Shown: positions 8,966 to 16,005 of the stretch, in pieces | How positions within the stretch are numbered: the stretch's first letter is position 1 | How the letters are laid out: every line of letters begins with the position of its first letter | Assembly: GCA_017609625.1 (NCBI GenBank) | Contig: JAFCDN010000023.1 | Span: forward strand, 1 to 37,730 | Direction: 5' to 3' | Length of the DNA: 37,730 nucleotides | DNA from: Candidatus Iainarchaeum sp. | GTDB taxonomy: Archaea > Iainarchaeota > Iainarchaeia > Iainarchaeales > 1-14-0-10-31-34 | Translations under genes and position numbers: made by a program | Notes under the pieces: generated by a model | Databases searched by the model: none | The model's input: only the letters and a program-made list of their open reading frames with translations | Told to the model about the DNA's origin: nothing

Positions 8966-9296
8966 AGGATTTTTGTTTACAACAGACGCATTAATTGCAG
9001 TGGCCACAGTGATTGTTGCAACACTGCTTTTGACTTTTCCTTATTCAATAGAAGAAGGAAACGAAGCAAACATTTATTTTATTAAACAAGAACTGCCAAA
9101 CAAAGCAGTTACAGCATTCTATCAAAATTTGGATGCAGAAGATGTTGGATTAAAAGAAACCAATATAGATTTTAACAGCTTTGATTATGCAGAATGCTTT
9201 GTTTTGTATGATTATAATGTTTATTTTCAAGGAGTTTCCTATCCGGGAATTTTGCTTGAAAAAAAGTTTTGTATGGGAAAGAGGGCGTTAAGATGA
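8958..9296 (+). CDS. Pilin-like small protein (3rd of four)
   Basis: The 112-residue product begins MSKGFLFTTDALIAVATVIVA. It has the KG junction, an aspartate five residues beyond it and a hydrophobic helix, but Phe replaces the usual Gln at +1. The small soluble part contains two cysteines (AECF and KKFC). It overlaps the preceding gene by 8 bases and the following one by 4, so all four genes are translationally coupled. Likely a minor subunit of the same assembly. It is less certain than the first two whether a prepilin peptidase would process it. Confidence 0.6.
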   Translation: MSKGFLFTTDALIAVATVIVATLLLTFPYSIEEGNEANIYFIKQELPNKAVTAFYQNLDAEDVGLKETNIDFNSFDYAECFVLYDYNVYFQGVSYPGILLEKKFCMGKRALR

Positions 9297-9880
9297 AAGG
9301 GTATTACAGCGCAGTTATTGGTGTTTTGACTTTAATGGTTTTAGCTACTGCATTGTTTACAGTTTATTCGTTTAATAAAAGCCAGTCACTTATTCCACAA
9401 AAAGAAAGTTTTGGGTACACAATAAAAGAATGGCAGAATACAAGAAGATTGTTAGATAAAGCTGCATCAGATGCAATAATTGATAAGGCATTCTCTCTAA
9501 GTTGCTTAAGAGAAGAAGCAGGGTTCTATAATAATGCAATTAAATCACAAGTTATCTTTTATACAAACAATGTAATTTCAGGAATTAGTACAGAATGCAG
9601 TGTAAAAAACATTAATGTAAACAGAGGGGATATGACATTTTCAGAAGATCCAGGGAAATGGGAAAGACATATTTATGATGTAAATGTTTCATTTAATCTT
9701 GAATGCAGGCACAGGCTAGAGGTTGGAAAAGATCTGAATTCTCTTGCAGCTTACAGCAGAGATGTGTTGTTTGAAAAAACAGTTGACGGAAACCATGGTT
9801 TTGTAATAGATGACTGCAATATTTTTATAACAGACAAGCAGTCTGATTTGATTGAAGCAGAATTTTATATTGTTCCCTAA
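9293..9880 (+). CDS. Membrane-anchored protein of the pilin-like operon (4th of four)
   Basis: I start it at ATG 9293, which overlaps the previous stop as ATGA, giving 195 residues beginning MKGYYSAVIGVLTLMVLATA. The open frame extends to TTG 9269, but that adds only out-of-pattern residues. There is one N-terminal hydrophobic helix with a short leader but no clear class III motif, then a ~165-residue outer domain with four cysteines. It could be a fourth minor pilin or an anchor for the others. Its stop shares the tetranucleotide CTAA with the stop of the convergent asparagine-synthase-like gene. Confidence 0.6.
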   Translation: MKGYYSAVIGVLTLMVLATALFTVYSFNKSQSLIPQKESFGYTIKEWQNTRRLLDKAASDAIIDKAFSLSCLREEAGFYNNAIKSQVIFYTNNVISGISTECSVKNINVNRGDMTFSEDPGKWERHIYDVNVSFNLECRHRLEVGKDLNSLAAYSRDVLFEKTVDGNHGFVIDDCNIFITDKQSDLIEAEFYIVP

Positions 9881-11268
9881 AAAAACTTTGAAATTTTGCT
9901 TGAAACCCCAGAACCATACTGCAAAGCTTTTTTTGGCTTAAAAGCAATTTCTTTTGAAAGCCCAAAATCCAAAGCAAGCTTTCTTAAAATTCTTTTCCTT
10001 AATTTGTCTTGCTGATTCAAAATTTTTTGCTTTACAGGAATTCTTAAAGCAACACTTACTAGATTTTTGTCCAAAAAAGGATAACGGTTTTCCAGAGAAA
10101 AATTCATTGAAAGAATATCTTCTCTGTAAAGGTTTCTGCTCCACAAATTCAAAACAGAATGCTCTATTTCTTTTTCAACACTTCCTTTTGAAGCAAGAAC
10201 TTTAGAGTAATTGAAATATCCGCCAAAAATTTCATCAGAAGCCTGCCCAGAAAACATTACTTTCATTTTTTTTTCTTTTGCTAACTCGCAGGCAACATAT
10301 TGCGGCACAGTCAACTGCAGCTGCATTTCATCAAAAAAAGAAAGCAGGCTTAAACACTTTAAAGAAAGGTCTTTTAGTTCATCTTCTCTGATTATTCTTG
10401 TATGAAGTTTTAAACCTAATTCTTCTGAAGCCTTAACTGCCTGCAAAATATCATAAGAGTTTTCAGTTCCAACAGTGAATAATTCAGTTTTTGGAACAAC
10501 AGAAGAAACTGCTTTGGCAATCAAAGAAGAATCAACTCCGCCGGAAAAAAAAACTCCTGCTTCTGAAAGGTTTCTGGTGCGCAAGAAAACAGAATCCAAA
10601 AAAGATTTTTTTAGTTCTGAAAAAGAAGCTTTAGAAGCTTTTTTAGGGACAGGGGAAAAGATTTTTTTTGTTTCAGTTCCTTTCTTTGAAAGAACCAGCA
10701 AATGCCCTGGAAGCAAAGGCAAAGGAAAATTTATGTTCATTTTCTTCAAAGGCTTTGGCTCTGAAGCAAAAGCAGAGAAAAAATCATTTTCACCAAACCA
10801 TATTGGTTTTATTCCAAATAAATCACGAAAAACAAAAATTTTTTCTTTGAAATGAAAAGCAACTGCATAATGGCCGTTTGCTTTCTGCATAAATTTTTTA
10901 ACTGCTTTTTCAACTGAATTTTTTTTCAGTTCTTTTTCAAAAAAATCTCTGACAAAAACTGCATCAGAATCTGAATCAGAGAATTCAAAAAAATTGTATA
11001 TCCCCCCATTAAAAGCAATTGCTCCGTTACTGAACTTTAAAGGCTGTGAGGTTTTTCCTGTAACTTCCATTCTTGAATGTGCAATTCCAACAAAACCAGA
11101 AAGAAATTTTTCCCTTAAAGAAAAAATCGTTTTTGAAGTGGCTGTTTTTTTGTTTATGCTTACCCCAAAAGATGCATTTCCTCTGTGTTTTAAATCAAAA
11201 AGCAGTTCCATTAAGTTAGGAAAAACATTTTCTTTTCTCTTTGAAATCACTCCAGAAACAGAACACAT
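9877..11268 (-). CDS. asnB: Asparagine synthase-like glutamine amidotransferase
   Basis: The protein starts MCSVSG, giving the N-terminal cysteine nucleophile of class II glutamine amidotransferases. RDLFGIKPIW closes that domain. The C-terminal half carries FFSGGVDSSLI, the ATP pyrophosphatase loop, and MFSGQASDEIFGGY, as in AsnB, which makes asparagine from aspartate, ATP and glutamine. At 463 residues it is shorter than most AsnB (about 550). The usual NGEIYN reads NGGIYN and the RGPD motif reads RGNA, so the glutamine pocket is altered. It may use ammonia, or act on another acid such as a sugar acid. A TATA-like TTTATAAT lies about 27 bases upstream on this strand. Confidence 0.8.
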   Translation of the reverse strand: MCSVSGVISKRKENVFPNLMELLFDLKHRGNASFGVSINKKTATSKTIFSLREKFLSGFVGIAHSRMEVTGKTSQPLKFSNGAIAFNGGIYNFFEFSDSDSDAVFVRDFFEKELKKNSVEKAVKKFMQKANGHYAVAFHFKEKIFVFRDLFGIKPIWFGENDFFSAFASEPKPLKKMNINFPLPLLPGHLLVLSKKGTETKKIFSPVPKKASKASFSELKKSFLDSVFLRTRNLSEAGVFFSGGVDSSLIAKAVSSVVPKTELFTVGTENSYDILQAVKASEELGLKLHTRIIREDELKDLSLKCLSLLSFFDEMQLQLTVPQYVACELAKEKKMKVMFSGQASDEIFGGYFNYSKVLASKGSVEKEIEHSVLNLWSRNLYREDILSMNFSLENRYPFLDKNLVSVALRIPVKQKILNQQDKLRKRILRKLALDFGLSKEIAFKPKKALQYGSGVSSKISKFF

Positions 11269-11359
11269 AATATAATCCTAAGAAAAAAGGATTATAAAAG
11301 TTAGGAAAAATGCTAACAAAAAAAATAGTAAAATAACAGTATAGAAACAAGAGTTTCTT

Positions 11360-11575
11360 ATGCACGAAAAAACAAAAGTTCTGCTTGCAGTGGAAATAGT
11401 CTTTTTAATTTCAGTGATTGTAATAGCCTTTGGAAGCTTTATAGAAAACCAAAACAGTTCTGAAATACTTCCAGAAACAGGGCACATGGTTCAAACTGAC
11501 TTAAAGAGAACAGAAAAGATTTCTCTGGAAAAAAATCAGGAAAAAATGCTTGAATTTAAAGCTCAGACTGAATAA
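11360..11575 (+). CDS. Small single-pass membrane protein, unknown
   Basis: The 71-residue product has a short N-terminal MHEKTK, one hydrophobic helix (about residues 7-26) and a charged, lysine- and glutamate-rich tail. No family is recognised. It is divergent from the asparagine-synthase-like gene and its last 13 bases overlap the end of the convergent ABCE1 gene. A 6-bp inverted repeat (AGAAAC and GTTTCT, spaced by AAGA, 11343-11358) lies just before the ATG. It is short, so it may not be expressed, but its composition looks coding. Confidence 0.45.
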   Translation: MHEKTKVLLAVEIVFLISVIVIAFGSFIENQNSSEILPETGHMVQTDLKRTEKISLEKNQEKMLEFKAQTE

Positions 11576-13335
11576 TAGTATTCGCCTTTTTCTTTTTGTT
11601 CTTTGTCTTTAATTGAATTCAGTTTGTTTGCCCTTGGCCTGCCGGTTTCAGGATCTCTTCTAAAAGAAATTTCAAGCCCTTTAAGAAACTGATTCATTCC
11701 AGAATGCATTTCTGCAGGAGAATTTGCTTTTCCTGAAACAGAAGGAATCCCTTCAAAAACAATCAGTCTGTTGGAAATATAATCAATAAACAAAACATCA
11801 TGGTCAACAATCAAAGCAGTTTTTCCTTTTTTTTCTATTACATTTCTTATTGCTTCTGCAATCTTTAACCTGTCTTCAACGTCAACAAACGCAGAAGGTT
11901 CATCCAGTAAATAAATGTCTGCTTCCTTGCTTAAACAAAAAGCTACTGCGATTTTTTGCAGTTCTCCTCCGCTTAATTTATCAAGAGAAGAATCCATTAA
12001 AGGTTCCAATGAAAGCTTTTTCTTGAATTCAGAATTAAAAATTTCTTTATTTATTTCAGAAAGAGAAAATAATTCTCTTACAGTAATTTTTTTTGCTTTT
12101 AACTGCTGGGGCTTAAAAGAAACAGTTAAATTTGAATTTAATTCAGTGTTGTCTGCTTTAATTTCTCCTGAAAGGATTTTCACAAAAGTTGTTTTCCCCA
12201 AAGCATTTGCCCCCACTATTCCGACAACTTCACCTTGCCTTAAAGAACCTGAATCAACTTTCATTTCAAAATCAGGGAATTTTTTTTCAATTAAAGGATA
12301 TTCAAAAAGAACATTTGTTTTAACGCTTTTTGTTGGCGGTTTAACCTCAAAGCTTAGTTCTTTGCTTCTGAATTTGATGTTTTCATCTTTTAAATAGCCG
12401 TTCAAAAACTCGTTTATTCCGTTTCTAGAGCTTTTAACTGAACTTACAACTCCAAAGACTCCAGGAGAACCATAAAAAATGTGAATATACTCGCTTAAAT
12501 AATCCAGTACAGCCAAATCATGTTCTATCAGCATTACGCTTTTTGCTTCTCCTGCAAGAGAATTAATTGCTTTAGCCATTTTAAGTCTTTGTTTTATGTC
12601 AAGAAAAGAAGACGGCTCGTCAAAAAAATAATAATCTGCTTTTTTAAGTGAAGTGGCAGCAATTGCAATTCTCTGGAGTTCTCCTCCTGAAAGAGTTTTA
12701 AGTTCTTTTTCTAACAAAGGGCTTAAATCAAGCATTTCAGTTAATTCATCCAGTTTTTTTCTGTCATCAATTTTTTTCAGCAGACCCTTAACTTTTCCTT
12801 TAGCGTTTTTTGGAAGCAATTCAATCCTTTGGGGCTTAAGGGAAAGTTTAGGATTTTCTTTTACTTTAACAAAAAAGTTCATTAACTGCTTTCCCTTGAA
12901 CTTTTCAACCAGTTTTTCAATTGAACCTTTTTCCTTAAAGTTTCCTAAATTCGGCAAAAGCTTGTTTGAAAGAATATTCAAAACAGTTGATTTTCCTATT
13001 CCGTTTTTTCCAATCAACCCAACTACTGTTGAATTTTTAGGAAAAGGAAGATTGTATAATCTAAAAGAATTTTTTCCAAACTGATGTATAGGTTTATCTA
13101 ATTCTGAAGGAAGATTGATTATAGAAATTGCATTGAAAGGACACTTAACTGAACAGATTTGACAGCCAATACACAAGTCTTCAGAAATTTCCGGCCTGAA
13201 AAGTTCTTTGTTTTTTATTATACAGCCTTTGGAGTTTCTGTTTACAGGACAGACTCTAATGCACAAAAAGTCCCCGCATTCATCTGGCTGACATTTATCA
13301 AAATCCAAAACTGCAATCCTTTTTTTTGTTGCCAT
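11563..13335 (-). CDS. ABCE1 / RNase L inhibitor-type ribosome recycling ATPase
   Basis: ABCE1 splits ribosomes after termination or rescue, working with Pelota or aRF1. The 590-residue protein has the N-terminal iron-sulfur domain (CPVNRNSKGC, then CIGCQICSVKCPFNA), then two ATP-binding cassettes: Walker A GLIGKNGIGKST and GIVGANALGKTT, each with an LSGGELQ signature. That order and length are full-size for the family. I use ATG 13335 (MATKKRIAVLDFDKC); the frame continues 11 codons upstream to 13368 with hydrophobic residues that do not fit the family. The gene is divergent from pelota, 52 bases away. Confidence 0.95.
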   Translation of the reverse strand: MATKKRIAVLDFDKCQPDECGDFLCIRVCPVNRNSKGCIIKNKELFRPEISEDLCIGCQICSVKCPFNAISIINLPSELDKPIHQFGKNSFRLYNLPFPKNSTVVGLIGKNGIGKSTVLNILSNKLLPNLGNFKEKGSIEKLVEKFKGKQLMNFFVKVKENPKLSLKPQRIELLPKNAKGKVKGLLKKIDDRKKLDELTEMLDLSPLLEKELKTLSGGELQRIAIAATSLKKADYYFFDEPSSFLDIKQRLKMAKAINSLAGEAKSVMLIEHDLAVLDYLSEYIHIFYGSPGVFGVVSSVKSSRNGINEFLNGYLKDENIKFRSKELSFEVKPPTKSVKTNVLFEYPLIEKKFPDFEMKVDSGSLRQGEVVGIVGANALGKTTFVKILSGEIKADNTELNSNLTVSFKPQQLKAKKITVRELFSLSEINKEIFNSEFKKKLSLEPLMDSSLDKLSGGELQKIAVAFCLSKEADIYLLDEPSAFVDVEDRLKIAEAIRNVIEKKGKTALIVDHDVLFIDYISNRLIVFEGIPSVSGKANSPAEMHSGMNQFLKGLEISFRRDPETGRPRANKLNSIKDKEQKEKGEYYYSV

Positions 13336-13387
13336 AAGAAAGATAAAATTGAAAAGGATTAAAAACAATTTCAGCTAGAAATGTTTT

Positions 13388-14425
13388 ATGAGAAAACTGA
13401 AAATAGACAAAAAAAACAATTTTTTGGAACTTATTCCAGAAACACTTGATGATTTATGGCATCTGCAGAGAATACTGGAAAAAGGAGATTTGGTTAGCGG
13501 AAGCTCGGAAAGGAAAATTAAAGGAGAAGAAGGAAGGAAAGCAGAAAAAATAACAATTTGGGTTGAAATTACAGCAGAAAAAATTGAATTCCATGAAAGC
13601 ACAAAAACTCTGAGAATTTCAGGCAAAATGAAAGCAATGAAACCAGAAGAGTTTTTTGCGGCAAATGCATTTCATTCAATTGAAATTGGACTGAAAAATA
13701 AAATTAAAATCAGAAAAAAGAAAATAAAAGAGTTTCAGCTGGAAATAATAGAAAAAGCAGCAAAGAGCAGCGGAAGAAATCAGCTGTTATTGATTGTACT
13801 GGATGATGAAGAAGCAACAGTAGGAGAAGCAACAGAAAAAGGAATAAAAATAAAGGCAACAATCAAATCAGGAAAACAAGGGAAAAGATTTAAAGAAGAA
13901 AAAAGAAAAGAAAACAAATACTTTGAAGAAGTACTGAAAAAATTAAAGGAAGAAAAAAAACAAAAAATACTGATTGCAGGGCCGGGATTTACAAAAAACG
14001 ATTTGCAAGAATATTTGAAAAACAAAAACATTGAATTAAATGCTATATTTGAAAACACAAATTCTGTCGGAAAAACAGGGTTAAATGAATTAATAAAAAA
14101 CGAGATAATAGAAAAAATACTTCAAGAAAGTCTGCTTGTAAAAGAAAACAAAAAAATGGAAGAAATAATAAAAGAAGCCAGAAAAGAAAACTCTCTTATA
14201 GAATACGGGTTAAAAGAAGTAAAAGAAGCAGCAGAAACAGGAGCAGTAGAAGAGTTAATTGTTTCAGATAAAAAGTTTTTTGAAGAAAGAGAAGAAATTC
14301 AATCATTAATTGAAAAAGTAGAAGAATTCAAAGGAAAAGTAATGCTGATCTCTTCAGAACACGAAGCAGGAGAATATTTGACAGGTTTTGGCGGAATAAT
14401 CGCTTTATTAAGGTTCAGAGATTAA
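13388..14425 (+). CDS. pelA: Pelota (aPelota, Dom34 family) ribosome rescue factor
   Basis: Pelota enters the A site of stalled ribosomes and, with ABCE1, splits them and releases no-go and non-stop complexes. The 345-residue length is normal. The N-terminal Sm-like domain contains LIPETLDDLWHLQRILEKGDLVSGSSERK, the middle shows AGPGFTKNDLQEYL, and the C-terminal eRF1-3-like domain ends with EHEAGEYLTGFGGIIALLRF. It lacks the GGQ of true release factors, as expected. A weak TATA-like GATTAAAAAC is centred about 27 bases before the ATG. The partner ABCE1 gene starts 52 bases away on the other strand. Confidence 0.95.
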   Translation: MRKLKIDKKNNFLELIPETLDDLWHLQRILEKGDLVSGSSERKIKGEEGRKAEKITIWVEITAEKIEFHESTKTLRISGKMKAMKPEEFFAANAFHSIEIGLKNKIKIRKKKIKEFQLEIIEKAAKSSGRNQLLLIVLDDEEATVGEATEKGIKIKATIKSGKQGKRFKEEKRKENKYFEEVLKKLKEEKKQKILIAGPGFTKNDLQEYLKNKNIELNAIFENTNSVGKTGLNELIKNEIIEKILQESLLVKENKKMEEIIKEARKENSLIEYGLKEVKEAAETGAVEELIVSDKKFFEEREEIQSLIEKVEEFKGKVMLISSEHEAGEYLTGFGGIIALLRFRD

Positions 14426-14474
14426 GGAAAAAGTATTAAAGGAAAAAAGAGTAATAGTTTAAGTGATTTAAATT

Positions 14475-14858
14475 ATGTTGTTTCCAATAAGTGAAATTCA
14501 TTTTTTGCTTTTAAGCATTTCAACGGTATTGACAGTTGTTGTTTCTTACTGGATCTGGAAGACAAAAAGAAGCTTTAAAGAAGAAAGCAACTTGAACAGG
14601 TTTATTAAATGGTTTTCTTTTGCACTTTTTCTGCTTGCAGTAAACCTTGTATTGCATTTTTTATTAAAGATCACTGGCTTTGTTGAAGAAGAAACCAGCT
14701 ACTTTGTGTGCTATGTTTTCTTTATTCTGGCTGCATTTTGTTTTGCAAGGGCTGCAATGCATTTGGATGAATTGTATAAAGAAAGCGATTTTATGAGTTT
14801 AGTAAAAGAAAAAATGCAGAACCAGACAGAAGAATTTTTTGAAGAGGCGAAAGAATAA
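14475..14858 (+). CDS. Small integral membrane protein, unknown
   Basis: The 127-residue protein has three predicted membrane helices (about residues 8-28, 45-65 and 77-95) and a charged, amphipathic C-terminal tail facing one side. No known family is recognised. Its TAA overlaps the ATG of the next gene (TAATG), so the two are translated together and probably form one complex. It follows pelota by 49 bases and may be in the same transcript. Function unknown. Confidence 0.6.
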   Translation: MLFPISEIHFLLLSISTVLTVVVSYWIWKTKRSFKEESNLNRFIKWFSFALFLLAVNLVLHFLLKITGFVEEETSYFVCYVFFILAAFCFARAAMHLDELYKESDFMSLVKEKMQNQTEEFFEEAKE

Positions 14859-15550
14859 TGAGCGTAATAGTTGGAGCCGCAGTGGATATTGTGATTGTAA
14901 TTATAAGCATTCTCTTGGTTAAAAAAATAAAACCAAACAAAAGCAATCTGCTTAACCTTTCATTTGGAACCTTTTGGTTAGGAGCTGCAGCAGCGTATTT
15001 TTTTGCAGCAGTATCTGATTTAAGCGGATTGTTTGCTTCAGTTTATCTTTCAAAGCTTTTTTTTGTAATAACAATAGTATTGGCAGCAATTCCTGTGTTT
15101 TCAATTGCATTGTTTTTAAGCGCTACCTCTCTTAAAGGAAAAAGCGTCTGGATACTGCCTTCAATCTCTGCATTAATAGGACTTGTTTATATTTATTTTA
15201 TTATAACAGCTGTGCTGGTAGGGCCGTTTATTGGATGGACGCTAAAATATCTTGTTCAAAGTGAATTTGTTTTGGTTGCAACACAATACGGCGCATACTT
15301 TTCTTTCATAATGGTTGCACTTCTTGGATTGATTGCATTCAAGGCAAGAAAAACAAGCACTTTTATTCAATTTAATTCAGTTGCAGTTTCCATGGGTTTG
15401 TTTTTTTTTGGAGGCTACCTTGATTTAATCGGAAACCCTGAACTTGGAACAGTTTTAATAAGAACATTAGTAATGCTTGGCGCAGTAATTGGATACATTG
15501 GATTTTCCCCTGGAATAAGGTTAATGAAATTCGTGCATAGGTTAAGTTAG
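14858..15550 (+). CDS. Seven-helix membrane protein, unknown
   Basis: The 230-residue protein is hydrophobic throughout with about seven membrane segments and short loops. The first helix starts right at the N-terminus (MSVIVGAAVDIVIVIISILL). There are no obvious catalytic or metal-binding motifs. It overlaps the preceding three-helix gene at TAATG, so a paired function is likely. Its TAG shares the tetranucleotide TTAG with the stop codon of the convergent nuclease-like gene. I cannot assign a family; a receptor- or sensor-like membrane protein is possible but unsupported. Confidence 0.6.
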   Translation: MSVIVGAAVDIVIVIISILLVKKIKPNKSNLLNLSFGTFWLGAAAAYFFAAVSDLSGLFASVYLSKLFFVITIVLAAIPVFSIALFLSATSLKGKSVWILPSISALIGLVYIYFIITAVLVGPFIGWTLKYLVQSEFVLVATQYGAYFSFIMVALLGLIAFKARKTSTFIQFNSVAVSMGLFFFGGYLDLIGNPELGTVLIRTLVMLGAVIGYIGFSPGIRLMKFVHRLS

Positions 15551-15909
15551 TTTTTTAAATTCATTTCAAACCATTCAACTTTTTTCTGCTTAATCAGTTC
15601 TTTTATTTTTTTTTGTTTTTCTGAAAGCTTTGATTTATTGGTTTTAAATTCACAGAAAATAACTGAACTGTCAGTGAATGCAACCCCGTCAACCGGATTG
15701 CCTAAAAAATGAAAAGAATCCGGGCTAAAAGGAAATTGATCAGAGAAAGGAATCCACTGTTCTGTTAGCTTGCCATATTTAACGCTTTGGGACCTTTTGG
15801 AAAAAGCAAGTTCTTCAAACTCTGTTTTTAACTGAGAGTATTTAGAGAAAAAAAAGTAAAGCAAAGCAAAGGAAACTAAAAGCAAAATAAATAAGATTAA
15901 TTCAAGCAT
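15547..15909 (-). CDS. Membrane-anchored Holliday-junction-resolvase-related protein (PF10107 type)
   Basis: The 120-residue protein has one N-terminal membrane helix (residues 2-22), a short linker, and a small soluble domain. That domain has GKLTEQWIPF, then FLGNPVDGVAF and IFCEFKTNKSKLSEKQKKI. These match the E...D...ExK pattern of the small nuclease-fold family described as related to archaeal Holliday junction resolvases. Residues for a metal site (D, E and K) are present. Whether it cuts DNA, and why it is tethered to the membrane, is not known. The family call rests on motif memory rather than alignment. Confidence 0.65.
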   Translation of the reverse strand: MLELILFILLLVSFALLYFFFSKYSQLKTEFEELAFSKRSQSVKYGKLTEQWIPFSDQFPFSPDSFHFLGNPVDGVAFTDSSVIFCEFKTNKSKLSEKQKKIKELIKQKKVEWFEMNLKN

Positions 15910-15954
15910 TTAAACCAAAAAGAATAGAAAGAAAGAAAATAAAAATAAATGCAG

Positions 15955-16005
15955 TTAATCCAATTGCTTTGAAACATACGCCCCGTTGTTTTTATAGCCT
16001 AAATT
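15955..16005 (-). pseudogene. Out-of-frame remnant of the Elp3 C-terminus
   Basis: In a different reading frame from the main gene, the minus strand reads NLGYKNNGAYVSKQLD and then TAA. This resembles the family's usual ending (a Tyr-Tyr-x-x-LGY, then GPYMVKxL). It directly continues after the last shared residues (FQHMEF) of the main frame. About 45-50 residues, including the acetyl-CoA loop, are missing between the two, pointing to an internal deletion that also shifted the frame. Confidence 0.6.

Noticed and set aside
10475-11275. Plus-strand frames opposite the asparagine-synthase-like gene
   Set aside because: They are shadows of a well-supported gene with intact catalytic motifs.
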